Assembly (NCBI RefSeq): GCF_000271485.2
Contig: NZ_AKVN02000001.1
Span: forward strand, 3,311,501-3,375,500
Source of the DNA: Pelosinus fermentans DSM 17108
Lineage (GTDB): Bacteria; Bacillota; Negativicutes; DSM-13327
DNA length: 64,000 nucleotides
Direction: 5' to 3'
Part shown: positions 27,420-35,272 of the stretch, piece after piece
Layout of the letters: the number at the start of each line of letters is the position of its first letter
Position numbering within the stretch: position 1 is the stretch's first letter
Notes under the pieces: model-generated
What the model saw: only the letters and a program-made list of their open reading frames with translations
The model's database searches: none
What the model was told of the DNA's origin: nothing
Position numbers and translations under genes: made by a program

Positions 27420-28136
27420 TTACTTATTTATGGAATTACTACGATAAACACTGGGGGTAATTCCTTCAAACTGCTTAAATATCCTTGTTAATGATGCTTG
27501 ATGTTCATACCCGACTTCTTGGGCAATCTCCAAAATGGTATAATTCGTTTCTCGTAGTAATTGTTTAGCGCCTTCTATCCTTAATTTTTGTAGATATATC
27601 TGCACACTAACTCCCATCTTTTTTTGAAACCACTGGCTGTAATAACCAACATGATAATGTTCTAATAGGGCTAAAGTTTCAAGCGAGATACCAGTATGAT
27701 AATTCTCATGAAGATAACGAATTGACGGATATTTGTGATTTTGCTGTATCAACTGAAAAGAATAATAAAGTAACTGATTAATCGCAGCCGTATTTGTCTG
27801 TTTGTTTTGGCATTCGCTCAGCATCAAAAAACGTAATGCACGCCAGCGTTCATCAAACTCTAAATGTTTCACTTCATCGACTCCATTATGTGAAAACATA
27901 TTGCGAGGGATAAAAAACACTAAAAATTCATTTCGTTCCTTAGCATAATAACTATGTTCACATGCAGGAGGCAACAACAGGATATGTTGCTGGTCAACGA
28001 TAATTGATTTCTGGCTCGCCTGTAAGTTTAATGTACCTCGAAGCGGCAGTATTAAATGCCCAAAAGCATGGATATGAGTATGTTTAATATCAATAAAACA
28101 TACTTTTTCTGCAAATGAAGAGTTAACTTGCCGCAC
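27420..28136 (-). CDS. AraC family transcriptional regulator
   Basis: 238 residues. The N-terminal half is a cupin with HTHIHAFGHLILPLRGTLNLQ; the C-terminal double helix-turn-helix is GISLETLALLEHYHVGYYSQWFQKKMGVSVQIYLQKLRI and YTILEIAQEVGYEHQASLTRIFKQFEGITPSVYR. Probable GTG start after GGAGGGGGAA. It lies between two paralogous MFS genes on the same strand and likely regulates one or both. Confidence 0.87.
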   Translation of the reverse strand: MRQVNSSFAEKVCFIDIKHTHIHAFGHLILPLRGTLNLQASQKSIIVDQQHILLLPPACEHSYYAKERNEFLVFFIPRNMFSHNGVDEVKHLEFDERWRALRFLMLSECQNKQTNTAAINQLLYYSFQLIQQNHKYPSIRYLHENYHTGISLETLALLEHYHVGYYSQWFQKKMGVSVQIYLQKLRIEGAKQLLRETNYTILEIAQEVGYEHQASLTRIFKQFEGITPSVYRSNSINK

Positions 28137-28680
28137 TGCACTAATTCCCCCTCCAATTAAACCGATTTTAAATATTCTTGTAACTCATTCAGATCCTCTT
28201 AAATATCAGAGTAAGCCTTTATCTATTACTAGACTTCTTGAATCATATTCTTTTAAACTGCTATTATAAACTTTCATCAATACGGATTACTGTCGATACA
28301 ATTCTTTCAAGAAACTTTTTATTAATTATTGGATTAGCTATATAATATTATTAAATATTGCAAATAACAAATTCCATTTTTATTATTTTTAGTAATATTA
28401 TGCCAGATAAAGTGGGAATATAATAAAATTGTCACTCTATGAAGCTTTCTTAGCATAATCCCTTTATTTTACATCGAATATTTTTATAATTAACAAATTG
28501 ATAATATTTTTTCCACTATCACTGGACATCTTTAACATTCTTCTAGACTAAATGGAGTTTGGTAATATTTGTTTTCTTATAACTATACTTAGTTTAGAAA
28601 ATTAATATTTTTAAACTAAGTGGAAAACGTCAATTTACATCCACAGTATCTTACCAAATTTATATAATTTTAAGTTTCCA
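28137..28680. other. AT-rich intergenic region upstream of the AraC gene
   Basis: About 540 bp, no credible gene. It holds a hairpin at 28587-28621 (ACTTAGTTTA with complement) that could end the upstream MFS transcript, and must hold the AraC promoter. Confidence 0.5.
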
Positions 28681-29865
28681 TTATTCTTTGACATAAGCTC
28701 TATTTGGTACACTTCTTTTAGAATTCATAATTATAGCCATTCCAGATGCAGTAATAATTAATATTACTGCATAAGCAACCAGTGCTAATTTAAAAGTAAT
28801 ATATTGAGCAATCATAGTTAAGACAGGAGGACCAAAGAACATACCGATTCCCCAAAATAAATAGTATGCTCCTGAAATTGTGCCTTTTAAAGATTCCGCC
28901 ACAGTTTCATTTAAAAATGCCATTGATGCAAGATAAAAAATACCTAAGCCAAGACTAGCAAAGGTTAGCATAATCAATATCCATGATGAATCTAGTAGAG
29001 GAACTGAAAATATTCCAACAGCTGCTAAAATTAGCCCTATTATCATAAATAAATTAGGACCAAATTTGTCTGATAAAGAACCTGTAACAACCTGCGAAAT
29101 ACTTATAGCAACATAAAATAATGAAAAGAATATTCCAATGTATACTGAACTAAAACCTTTATCCTGTAATAAAAACGTAGGGATTGACGTAAGAAAAATA
29201 CCATATCCTGCTCCATACAAAGTGATTCCTACTAGAGCTAATAATGCTTGCCTATCACTTATAAGCTTAAAAATATTATTAAAATCAACAGATTTATTTA
29301 ATTTAATATCTCGTTTATTAGCACTATCAACAAATAAATAGATTATGACTGCGCCTAATAAACATAATATAGCATAAACGAGAAAAACCTCATTTGCCTT
29401 CCACACTTTAGCTAATAATACTCCTAATATAGGGCCTATGGTGAGTCCAAGGTGAATTACTGCATTATACATTCCCATTACTTTTCCCTTTGCAAGAGGA
29501 AATTTCAATGATAACAAGGCAGGTGCTAAAGCCCATATTGGTGCTTCTCCAGCCCCTTGAAGAAACCTTGATAAAAAAATCATAATCGAACTACTTGAGA
29601 TATAAAAGAAGAAACCAGTGATAAAACATAGTAAATATCCAAGTATAAGAAAAGGCTTAAAACCTAACTTATCTGATAAAGTACCTATGGGTACTTGCAG
29701 TACAATGTAAGAAATTGCAAAGGTAGATGCTAAAAACCCTACTGACTGACCATTTCCATCCAAATCAATAATCCTTTGAGGCAATAATGCAACAATCATG
29801 CCTACTCCTACCATCATTAAAAAGACGGCAGATATTAATCCTAAGAGAGTTTTATCTCGAAACAT
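28681..29865 (-). CDS. MFS transporter (paralogue B)
   Basis: 394 residues, 12 membrane segments, starting FRDKTLLGLISAVFLMMVGVGMIVALLPQRI; loop GTLSDKLGFKPF after helix 2 and GSLSDKFGPNLF after helix 8. C-terminus MNSKRSVPNRAYVKE. Strong AAGGAGG site. Paralogous to the 26.1-27.3 kb gene; a relic of a third C-terminus (ERGVPNRANIKK) remains at 59.3 kb. Confidence 0.86.
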   Translation of the reverse strand: MFRDKTLLGLISAVFLMMVGVGMIVALLPQRIIDLDGNGQSVGFLASTFAISYIVLQVPIGTLSDKLGFKPFLILGYLLCFITGFFFYISSSSIMIFLSRFLQGAGEAPIWALAPALLSLKFPLAKGKVMGMYNAVIHLGLTIGPILGVLLAKVWKANEVFLVYAILCLLGAVIIYLFVDSANKRDIKLNKSVDFNNIFKLISDRQALLALVGITLYGAGYGIFLTSIPTFLLQDKGFSSVYIGIFFSLFYVAISISQVVTGSLSDKFGPNLFMIIGLILAAVGIFSVPLLDSSWILIMLTFASLGLGIFYLASMAFLNETVAESLKGTISGAYYLFWGIGMFFGPPVLTMIAQYITFKLALVAYAVILIITASGMAIIMNSKRSVPNRAYVKE

Positions 29866-29901
29866 GTAAATGTCCCTCCTTAGAAATAAAAAGTTATTAA
29901 T

Positions 29902-30277
29902 CTACATCATCACAGGTAATTCAGCATACTCTGATACAGAGCATATGAGAAGTTCAATTAATTCACTATCCATAAATTGATAGTCATCGGGAATATTAAG
30001 ACAGATAATCTTCTTATGGGTAAGACTATCTTTAAACCGTTCTTGCAGCCTTCTTACATGTTTCTTCTCCATTACAAAAATCAAATCTGCCCAACCAATA
30101 TGCCCACTTGTTATTTTTATACGAGCTTTATCTTCCGTACCTGCTGATCTAACATCATAACCATTAACACCGTGAAATATTTTCTCGGCGGTTAGACTCC
30201 GCCACTTATTCTTACTGCATACAAATAATAGTTTAATATTCTCTGCCCCCCTTAATTAGATTAACACTCCTATTCAT
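29902..30277 (-). pseudogene. Low-molecular-weight phosphatase, frameshifted copy
   Basis: Near-identical to the intact gene at 41.2-41.6 kb: it encodes the CSKNKWRSLTAEK phosphatase loop, GHIGWADLIFVMEKK and the LNIPDDYQFMDSELIEL general-acid region. The run of G after ATTAA has six bases here (30246-30251) and five in the other copy, shifting the frame between the ATG and the active site. No alternative start is visible in the correct frame, so it is probably dead. Confidence 0.75.
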
Positions 30278-30665
30278 CCACCTTAGAATTAGCAAGTATA
30301 TGAATACTCCCTTGGCTACACTATTTGACACTTGAGCCAATTAGCAATAAATAAGATTGTTTACCTGTAACATCATCAAAATTAGATAGATTAAATTTTA
30401 TTGAAAGATATCCTTCTCCTAAATCAAATATAGGTGATACATACATATTTTAAATACTTTTCCTTTAATTTTCTCTCACGATGACATAGTTCTTCAATTT
30501 TGCAATCAAATTCTACATGTTTCGGGCGAATTTATCCATAAGTCATGACGTGAGTCATTTTCAAAAAAATCTTCTACTATTTATTGCTACTTCTTCTAGA
30601 AGTTATAAAATCCTTTAAAAAAGTAGCAGCCTACTACAGGTTACCTTAAAGGACATTAACTGATC
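30270..30665 (-). pseudogene. Chimeric relic of the 41.6-42.8 kb genes
   Basis: 30270-30517 matches the gene at 41581-42099 with frameshifts; at about 30518 the sequence jumps into TTTCGGGCGAAT, matching the middle of the gene at 42173-42721; then from about 30575 it matches the intergenic 42765-42851. So a segment colinear with 41.2-42.85 kb was duplicated and then shortened by two internal deletions. Confidence 0.7.
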
Positions 30666-30826
30666 TCTTTTAGAGTTTTGTGCTTCGTTCTATTACATTT
30701 GCTAACACATGGAATTGTTAAAAATTCATACTTATTATATAATTTTGTTGAAAATAGTAAAGACGTTTAAAATCAGAACTACTGGTATAGAATGAACCAC
30801 TATACCATTGAAGTGAGGAAAGTGTG

Positions 30827-31666
30827 ATGCATATTAAAAGATTGATTACTTTATACCTTTTAGCAACCTTACTTATACTCTGTAGCATTTCGTACGCACA
30901 AGAAGCAAGTAACGGTCATAAATTAATTACGGACAGGGATACAGAAAACCTTCTAGGACCAGTAAAAAAGGTTACTAATTTTTTTGGTGAAAGTTCATCT
31001 ATTGCAAGCATATTTACATATAGAAGTAATGGATACCGCGAAAGTATGGAATTACCAAAATATAACTTGCTGATGACTTATGATGAAAAGGGCCGAATGC
31101 TCACAAGCGAAAAAATTACTCCTTCTGGGAGACAGGTGAGTATTAATACAGTTTACGATGATTCGAAGCATACATATACTGTTTATTCAAATTCAAGCAA
31201 TCCTCCGCAAGTATCTGGCGAACTAACAGAAACCGGATATAGCAAAGGAAGCAGTCACTATAGCCCCACAGGTGATTTCATCGGCTACGGAGTCTATGAG
31301 TATGACAAGAATGGATTACTTGTTGGCTGGACCAACTATAACATAAATAGTATTCCTGTTAAAAGAAATGAGTTTGTCCATGACACTAATGGACACATCA
31401 AAGAAATAAATATTTATGAAGCCTCCGGTAAAGATCATCCTCAACTAACTCTCTCATCAAAGGAATGTTTCGTCTTTGGTGTTGATGGACGTTTACTAGA
31501 GATACGTGATTATAGGGGATCTGATCAAGTATTGTGTAAAATCATCCTTTATAGTGATTATGATAAATATGAAAATTGGTTAAAGCGAACGGAATCATAT
31601 GTAGCTTATCCTGAAATACGCAGTATGTCTCCCATTCAGATAAGAAAAATTGAGTATCACGAATAA
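30827..31666 (+). CDS. Secreted protein of unknown function with YD/RHS-like beta repeats
   Basis: 279 residues, a clear signal peptide (KRLITLYLLATLLILCSISYA, cleavage before QEAS). The mature part has repeating tyrosine-aspartate strands: FTYRSNGYRESM, MTYDEKGRMLTSEKITPSG, YEYDKNGLLVGW, FVHDTNGHIKEINIYE, VFGVDGRLLEIRDYRG. Such YDxxGR patterns form beta-strips as in RHS/YD proteins, though no toxin core is attached. ATG chosen 8 bp after AGG; GTG 3 bp upstream is possible. It is one of few plus-strand genes in the accessory zone. Confidence 0.75.
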   Translation: MHIKRLITLYLLATLLILCSISYAQEASNGHKLITDRDTENLLGPVKKVTNFFGESSSIASIFTYRSNGYRESMELPKYNLLMTYDEKGRMLTSEKITPSGRQVSINTVYDDSKHTYTVYSNSSNPPQVSGELTETGYSKGSSHYSPTGDFIGYGVYEYDKNGLLVGWTNYNINSIPVKRNEFVHDTNGHIKEINIYEASGKDHPQLTLSSKECFVFGVDGRLLEIRDYRGSDQVLCKIILYSDYDKYENWLKRTESYVAYPEIRSMSPIQIRKIEYHE

Positions 31667-31699
31667 GTAATATTTCTAATTGAATGTATTTTAATCAAA

Positions 31700-32008
31700 A
31701 TATTACTTTTATGGACATGGCACCAAGGTCACTTAAAACACAGTTTACAAGTTTTGAAAAGCTAGTAAAACCAAGCCCTGTAAGGCTCTATTGTCTATTC
31801 CATGACATGTCATTTCTCATTCCATTACATGCCATAAAAAAAAACAATATCCTATTGAACGATGAGTCCTTAAGTTATCTACCTTTGTGCTTTTTCAATT
31901 CAATTCTATTACATGTCACTAGCAGATTTAGATCGAAAACTAATGAAGCTCTAAGTCCATAAATTATCTGGATTTGTGCCTCATAAAACTACTTCCATGA
32001 CATGTCAT
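31700..32008 (+). repeat. Element E copy 4 (full length)
   Basis: Starts ATTACTTTTATGGACATGG 34 bp after the stop of the secreted protein gene; ends CCATGACATGTCAT. Four boxes present. Confidence 0.9.
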
Positions 32009-32055
32009 GTTGCATAATTTTCTCATTTAGCCACATTCGCTTGAAACTTTTTTAG

Positions 32056-32337
32056 TTAAACCCGCTTTTTTAGTTCTTCATAGAAATTTTCTCGCGTTCC
32101 AATCTGCATAATTACTATGATAATTTCTTGCTCTTTTATTTGATATGCTATCCGATATTCAACACTTGCTATTTTCAAATGATAAGAATAAATCGCTGTC
32201 AAATTACCTTTTAACCGCTCCCCAACAAAAGGGTTCTCTGCTATCTTTTCGAGAATTATAATAATTTTATTTTTAATTGGCTTGTCAAGATTTCTAAGTT
32301 GCTTTGCTGCCGAATTCAGGATAACTACTTCATACAT
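32056..32337 (-). CDS. RelE/ParE superfamily toxin
   Basis: About 93 residues. YEVVILNSAAKQLRNLDKPIKNKI opens the RelE fold; GERLKGNLTAIYSYHLKIASVEYRIAYQI is the strand-rich core with the conserved YRI(A)Y, and the C-terminus is IGTRENFYEELKKRV. Such toxins cleave mRNA on the ribosome or poison gyrase. The second ATG is better spaced from GGAG and is taken as the start. Its gene overlaps the 3' end of the AbrB-type antitoxin gene, the usual type II order. Confidence 0.88.
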   Translation of the reverse strand: MYEVVILNSAAKQLRNLDKPIKNKIIIILEKIAENPFVGERLKGNLTAIYSYHLKIASVEYRIAYQIKEQEIIIVIMQIGTRENFYEELKKRV

Positions 32338-32668
32338 TTTCATTCTCCTGTTTCAACTTTGCCAAGGATATATATTCTTTTCTACTATATTCCTGCTCGG
32401 TTTCAGCAATCATTATATCGAATGCCTTATTTAGCTTTGTTTGATACTTTTGAATGATTTCTTTAGTTATATCTTCACCATTTTTTACAATATCAGCAAG
32501 AACTAAGTCTTCTAGTTCATCCGCTATGGTACGCGGTTTAAGAGTAATCGTTTCTCCATCTACAATGATTTTGACTTTACTACCTGCAGATAGTTTAAAT
32601 TTATCTCGTACTTCCTTAGGTAAAACAAATTGCCCTTTGCTGCTTATTGTTACATCATATTCTATCAT
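32330..32668 (-). CDS. AbrB/SpoVT-type antitoxin
   Basis: N-terminal swapped-hairpin DNA-binding domain: EYDVTISSKGQFVLPKEVRDKFKLSAGSKVKIIVDGETITLKP (residues 3-45). The remaining 65 charged, helical residues should wrap the RelE-like toxin. ATG after CGGAGGTGGCT. A 16 bp inverted repeat lies just upstream, likely bound by the complex for autoregulation. Confidence 0.88.
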   Translation of the reverse strand: MIEYDVTISSKGQFVLPKEVRDKFKLSAGSKVKIIVDGETITLKPRTIADELEDLVLADIVKNGEDITKEIIQKYQTKLNKAFDIMIAETEQEYSRKEYISLAKLKQENENV

Positions 32669-32684
32669 AGCCACCTCCGTAAGA

Positions 32685-32700
32685 AGTAAGATTTCTTACT
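32685..32700. promoter_or_regulatory. Antitoxin operator
   Basis: AGTAAGATTTCTTACT: 6 bp arms around 4 bp, 17 bp upstream of the antitoxin ATG. Confidence 0.5.
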
Positions 32701-32758
32701 ATAACTATATAACATCTGCGTCAATTTGTAAATAATTAGAGTTCTGCACATAAAAAAA

Positions 32759-33068
32759 ATATTACTTTTATGGACATGGCACCAAGGTCACTTAAAACAC
32801 TGTTTACAAGTTTAAAAAAGCCAGTAAACCAAACCTTATAAGGCTCTATTGTCTGTTCCATGACATGTCATTTCTTATTCCATTACACGCCATAAAAAAA
32901 ACAAGCTCCTTTTAAACGATGATTCCACAAGTTATCTGTCTTAGAACCTCCTTTTATATACTTCTATGACATGCCACTGAAGGAGAATCGTTCTTAATTC
33001 GAGGAAGCTCTGAGTCCATAAGTTATCTAGCTTTACACCTAATTTCTTTCCTTCCATGACACTTCACA
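32759..33068 (+). repeat. Element E copy 5 (full length)
   Basis: ATTACTTTTATGGACATGG to CCATGACACTTCAC; the fourth box is degenerate. It is followed by the GTTGCTTGATAAACC-type tail shared with copy 7. Confidence 0.9.
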
Positions 33069-33086
33069 TTGCTTGATAAACCTTAA

Positions 33087-33122
33087 AATAGACATTGGTC
33101 AATAATTTGACCAATGTCTATT
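33087..33122. terminator. Hairpin following element E copy 5
   Basis: AATAGACATTGGTCAA with its exact complement around TAAT. Related hairpins follow copies 2 and 7 (20275, 40208), so it may be part of a longer form of the element. Confidence 0.7.
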
Positions 33123-33490
33123 AAAGTGTGAACCAGAATCACCCATATCCCATAGAAGCACTTTGGATGGCAGTATCCATAAAAATTATATTATCCTATA
33201 ATTGATAGTCACCATACAACACATTCAATTTCCTGTCTACCATTTTACTTCTTTGCCAAAGCAGATAAACTTATATCCAGATATACTACTAATAATTTTT
33301 ATCATCCGATTAGAATTAATAGTCATCTCTATTTTTTAGCAATTTCTCAACAACCTAAATACATCAACGCTTCACCTATTAAGCCGAGTTTGTAAAACAC
33401 TTTACTCTTTTCATCAAACTTTAATTTTATTTTTTTGGTATGGATATTAGTATAGATTGAGGCATATTTATTAAATCCGTAACCACTTCT
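33123..33490. other. Intergenic region with a possible protein relic
   Basis: No complete gene. On the minus strand near 33350-33485 an open stretch reads GYGFNKYASIYTNIHTKKIK then FDEKSKVFYKLGLIGEALMY before a stop; it has no start or recognisable family and may be a fragment. Confidence 0.35.
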
Positions 33491-34117
33491 TCACTTTGCA
33501 CTATAAGGTCCTAATTGTTTCTTTGTGAAACTAAATTTTGATTGTTCATCTTTCATCCACATGTTGTCTTTAACAATCAGAATATAGGTTGCTACAGCAA
33601 AATACGTAATTCCTAACATCCAATCGATAGCAGTCACTAAACCATGCATGGTAATGTAGTTGATATACCAAGTTCCTATTGGGACATGGAGCAATAAAAC
33701 GGCGAGTAAACCAGGATTATAAATACCCTTTATTTTTATATTGGCAAACAGACCATGCCAGATCAATTGGAAGAAGCCCATAAGTACTGGTGCAAGACCT
33801 AGCCATATCTGATCTGTAAAAAAGATTGGGAGCAAATAGAAACCATAGGCAATCAAACCATTGATTACCATAGCCGATTGACCATTTAAAGGATACTTAT
33901 CTGGAATGGAACTTTTAAATATTACAATATTAAAAATCCCTGGAAAAAAGCCTGGCCAGCGGTACTCTTCAAATTGATGAACGAGGATTGCAACAAAGCT
34001 CAGCCATAGAATCACGTTAATTTCTTGCATATTCGGATGGAAAATGAGTAATCCAATGCACACCGCCAAGGCTACTATCCCACCGATATCCTGCCAGTAC
34101 TTTCTCAAATAATTCAT
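33491..34117 (-). CDS. HXXEE domain membrane protein
   Basis: 208 residues with about six membrane segments. The family motif is in VAILVHQFEEYRWPGFFPG (H-x-x-E-E, residues about 47-51), with a further histidine in QLIWHGLFANIKIKGIYNPG and HVPIGTWYI. The HXXEE family is uncharacterised; the motif suggests a membrane metal-binding enzyme. A palindrome identical in core to one in the marR promoter lies upstream, so MarR probably represses it. Confidence 0.82.
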   Translation of the reverse strand: MNYLRKYWQDIGGIVALAVCIGLLIFHPNMQEINVILWLSFVAILVHQFEEYRWPGFFPGIFNIVIFKSSIPDKYPLNGQSAMVINGLIAYGFYLLPIFFTDQIWLGLAPVLMGFFQLIWHGLFANIKIKGIYNPGLLAVLLLHVPIGTWYINYITMHGLVTAIDWMLGITYFAVATYILIVKDNMWMKDEQSKFSFTKKQLGPYSAK

Positions 34118-34228
34118 ATCCTACACCTTCTTCTTATATTTTTTAAAACTAATTATCCACTTATGTTTAAATACAATGCCCTTTTCTCATCATTTGAATA
34201 GAAAATGTGATATTTTTACAGTAGTCGC

Positions 34229-34263
34229 TACAGATATAATTGTCATTGACAATTATATCTGTA
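34229..34263. promoter_or_regulatory. Probable MarR operator upstream of the HXXEE gene
   Basis: A 35 bp perfect palindrome (1 bp centre) with core TTGTCATTGACAA and outer arms TACAGATATAA / TTATATCTGTA. The same 13 bp core occurs directly before the marR start. Confidence 0.7.
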
Positions 34264-34393
34264 AAAATAATTAGCTGATTTCATCCCAGCTAATTATTGC
34301 CATGTACTGGTATATATCCTCAAAAAAAGCTGTTGTATTACATCTAATTGCCAAGCAATGTTCTTAGCATTGTAAAGTCAGCCTTTTCTAGGC

Positions 34394-34828
34394 TTAGCTG
34401 TGGGATTGAATATTACCATACATTTTATGCAATAAACTTTTAAGTTTCTCTACTTCTTTCTCGTCCATATTTTCAACCAACCATTCATTAATTTCATCAG
34501 CAATTGGGATAATTTCTTTTTTTATTTCCGCACCTCGCTTAGTCAGATAAATTAACGAAGAACGTTTATCATTCTGACTTTCCTCCTTAAAAATAAGATC
34601 ATTTCCCTCTAATTTATCGATAAGCCGTGTAGTATAGGGTTTATCTCTAAGTGATACTAACGATAATTCTGTTGGTGAAATTCCTTCTTTTTCCGAAATT
34701 TTGGAAAGTAAAACCCATTGTTCAGGAGTAATACAATATTTTTTTAATTTTTTAAGGAATATGTTTTTCATTCTTGCGTATGTTCTACTGATTAAAAAAC
34801 TAATTGCATCGGTTAGAATATAATTCAT
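34394..34828 (-). CDS. MarR family transcriptional regulator
   Basis: 144 residues. Winged helix with KKYCITPEQWVLLSKISEKEGISPTELSLVSLRDKPYTTRLIDKLEGNDLIFKEESQNDKRSSLIYLTKRG; DKRSSLIYLT is the wing. Start MNYILTDAIS after GGAGGTGGAA. Its promoter has the TTGTCATTGACAA palindrome, so it is probably autoregulated and controls the next gene. Confidence 0.9.
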   Translation of the reverse strand: MNYILTDAISFLISRTYARMKNIFLKKLKKYCITPEQWVLLSKISEKEGISPTELSLVSLRDKPYTTRLIDKLEGNDLIFKEESQNDKRSSLIYLTKRGAEIKKEIIPIADEINEWLVENMDEKEVEKLKSLLHKMYGNIQSHS

Positions 34829-34844
34829 TTCCACCTCCATTTAA

Positions 34845-34857
34845 TTGTCATTGACAA
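34845..34857. promoter_or_regulatory. MarR operator in its own promoter
   Basis: TTGTCATTGACAA, 17 bp upstream of the marR start; identical core to 34240-34252. Confidence 0.65.
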
Positions 34858-35053
34858 CTTCTTTTTTAGTATATGTTAAATTATTCTAAAAGTCAACACC
34901 AAACGAGTGACATTAGTCTTATGTTATTTTTTATAATGCCACTATTGCAACTAGTCTAAAAAAATTTCAATGCGAAACATATTTATAAAAAACCTCACCA
35001 AACCATACTATTAGTTCTAAAAAACTTTTATAATCTATTTCCATGAGTCCAAA

Positions 35054-35272
35054 ATGTTACTTTTATGGACGTGGCACCAAGGTCACTTAAAACACTGTTT
35101 ACAAGTCTTAAAAGGCCAGCAAAGCCAATAAATTCAAGGCTTACCATATGTTCCATGACATGTCATTTAGCATTCCATTACATGCCACTGAAAAAGCAAA
35201 CTCTCTTGAACGATGAGTCCACAAGTTATCTGCCTTAAAGACTCTTCCAATTCTCTTCTATAACCTGTCATG
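35054..35272 (+). repeat. Element E copy 6 (ends after box 3)
   Basis: Begins ATGTTACTTTTATGG and ends in box 3 (CTATAACCTGTCATG), where it runs into the 3' end of the primase-helicase gene. The second 90 bp unit is missing. Confidence 0.88.

Noticed and set aside
31684-31962. A 92-codon protein encoded by element E (plus strand)
   Set aside because: The frame is not kept open in other copies, and its apparent conservation is just DNA similarity among the copies.
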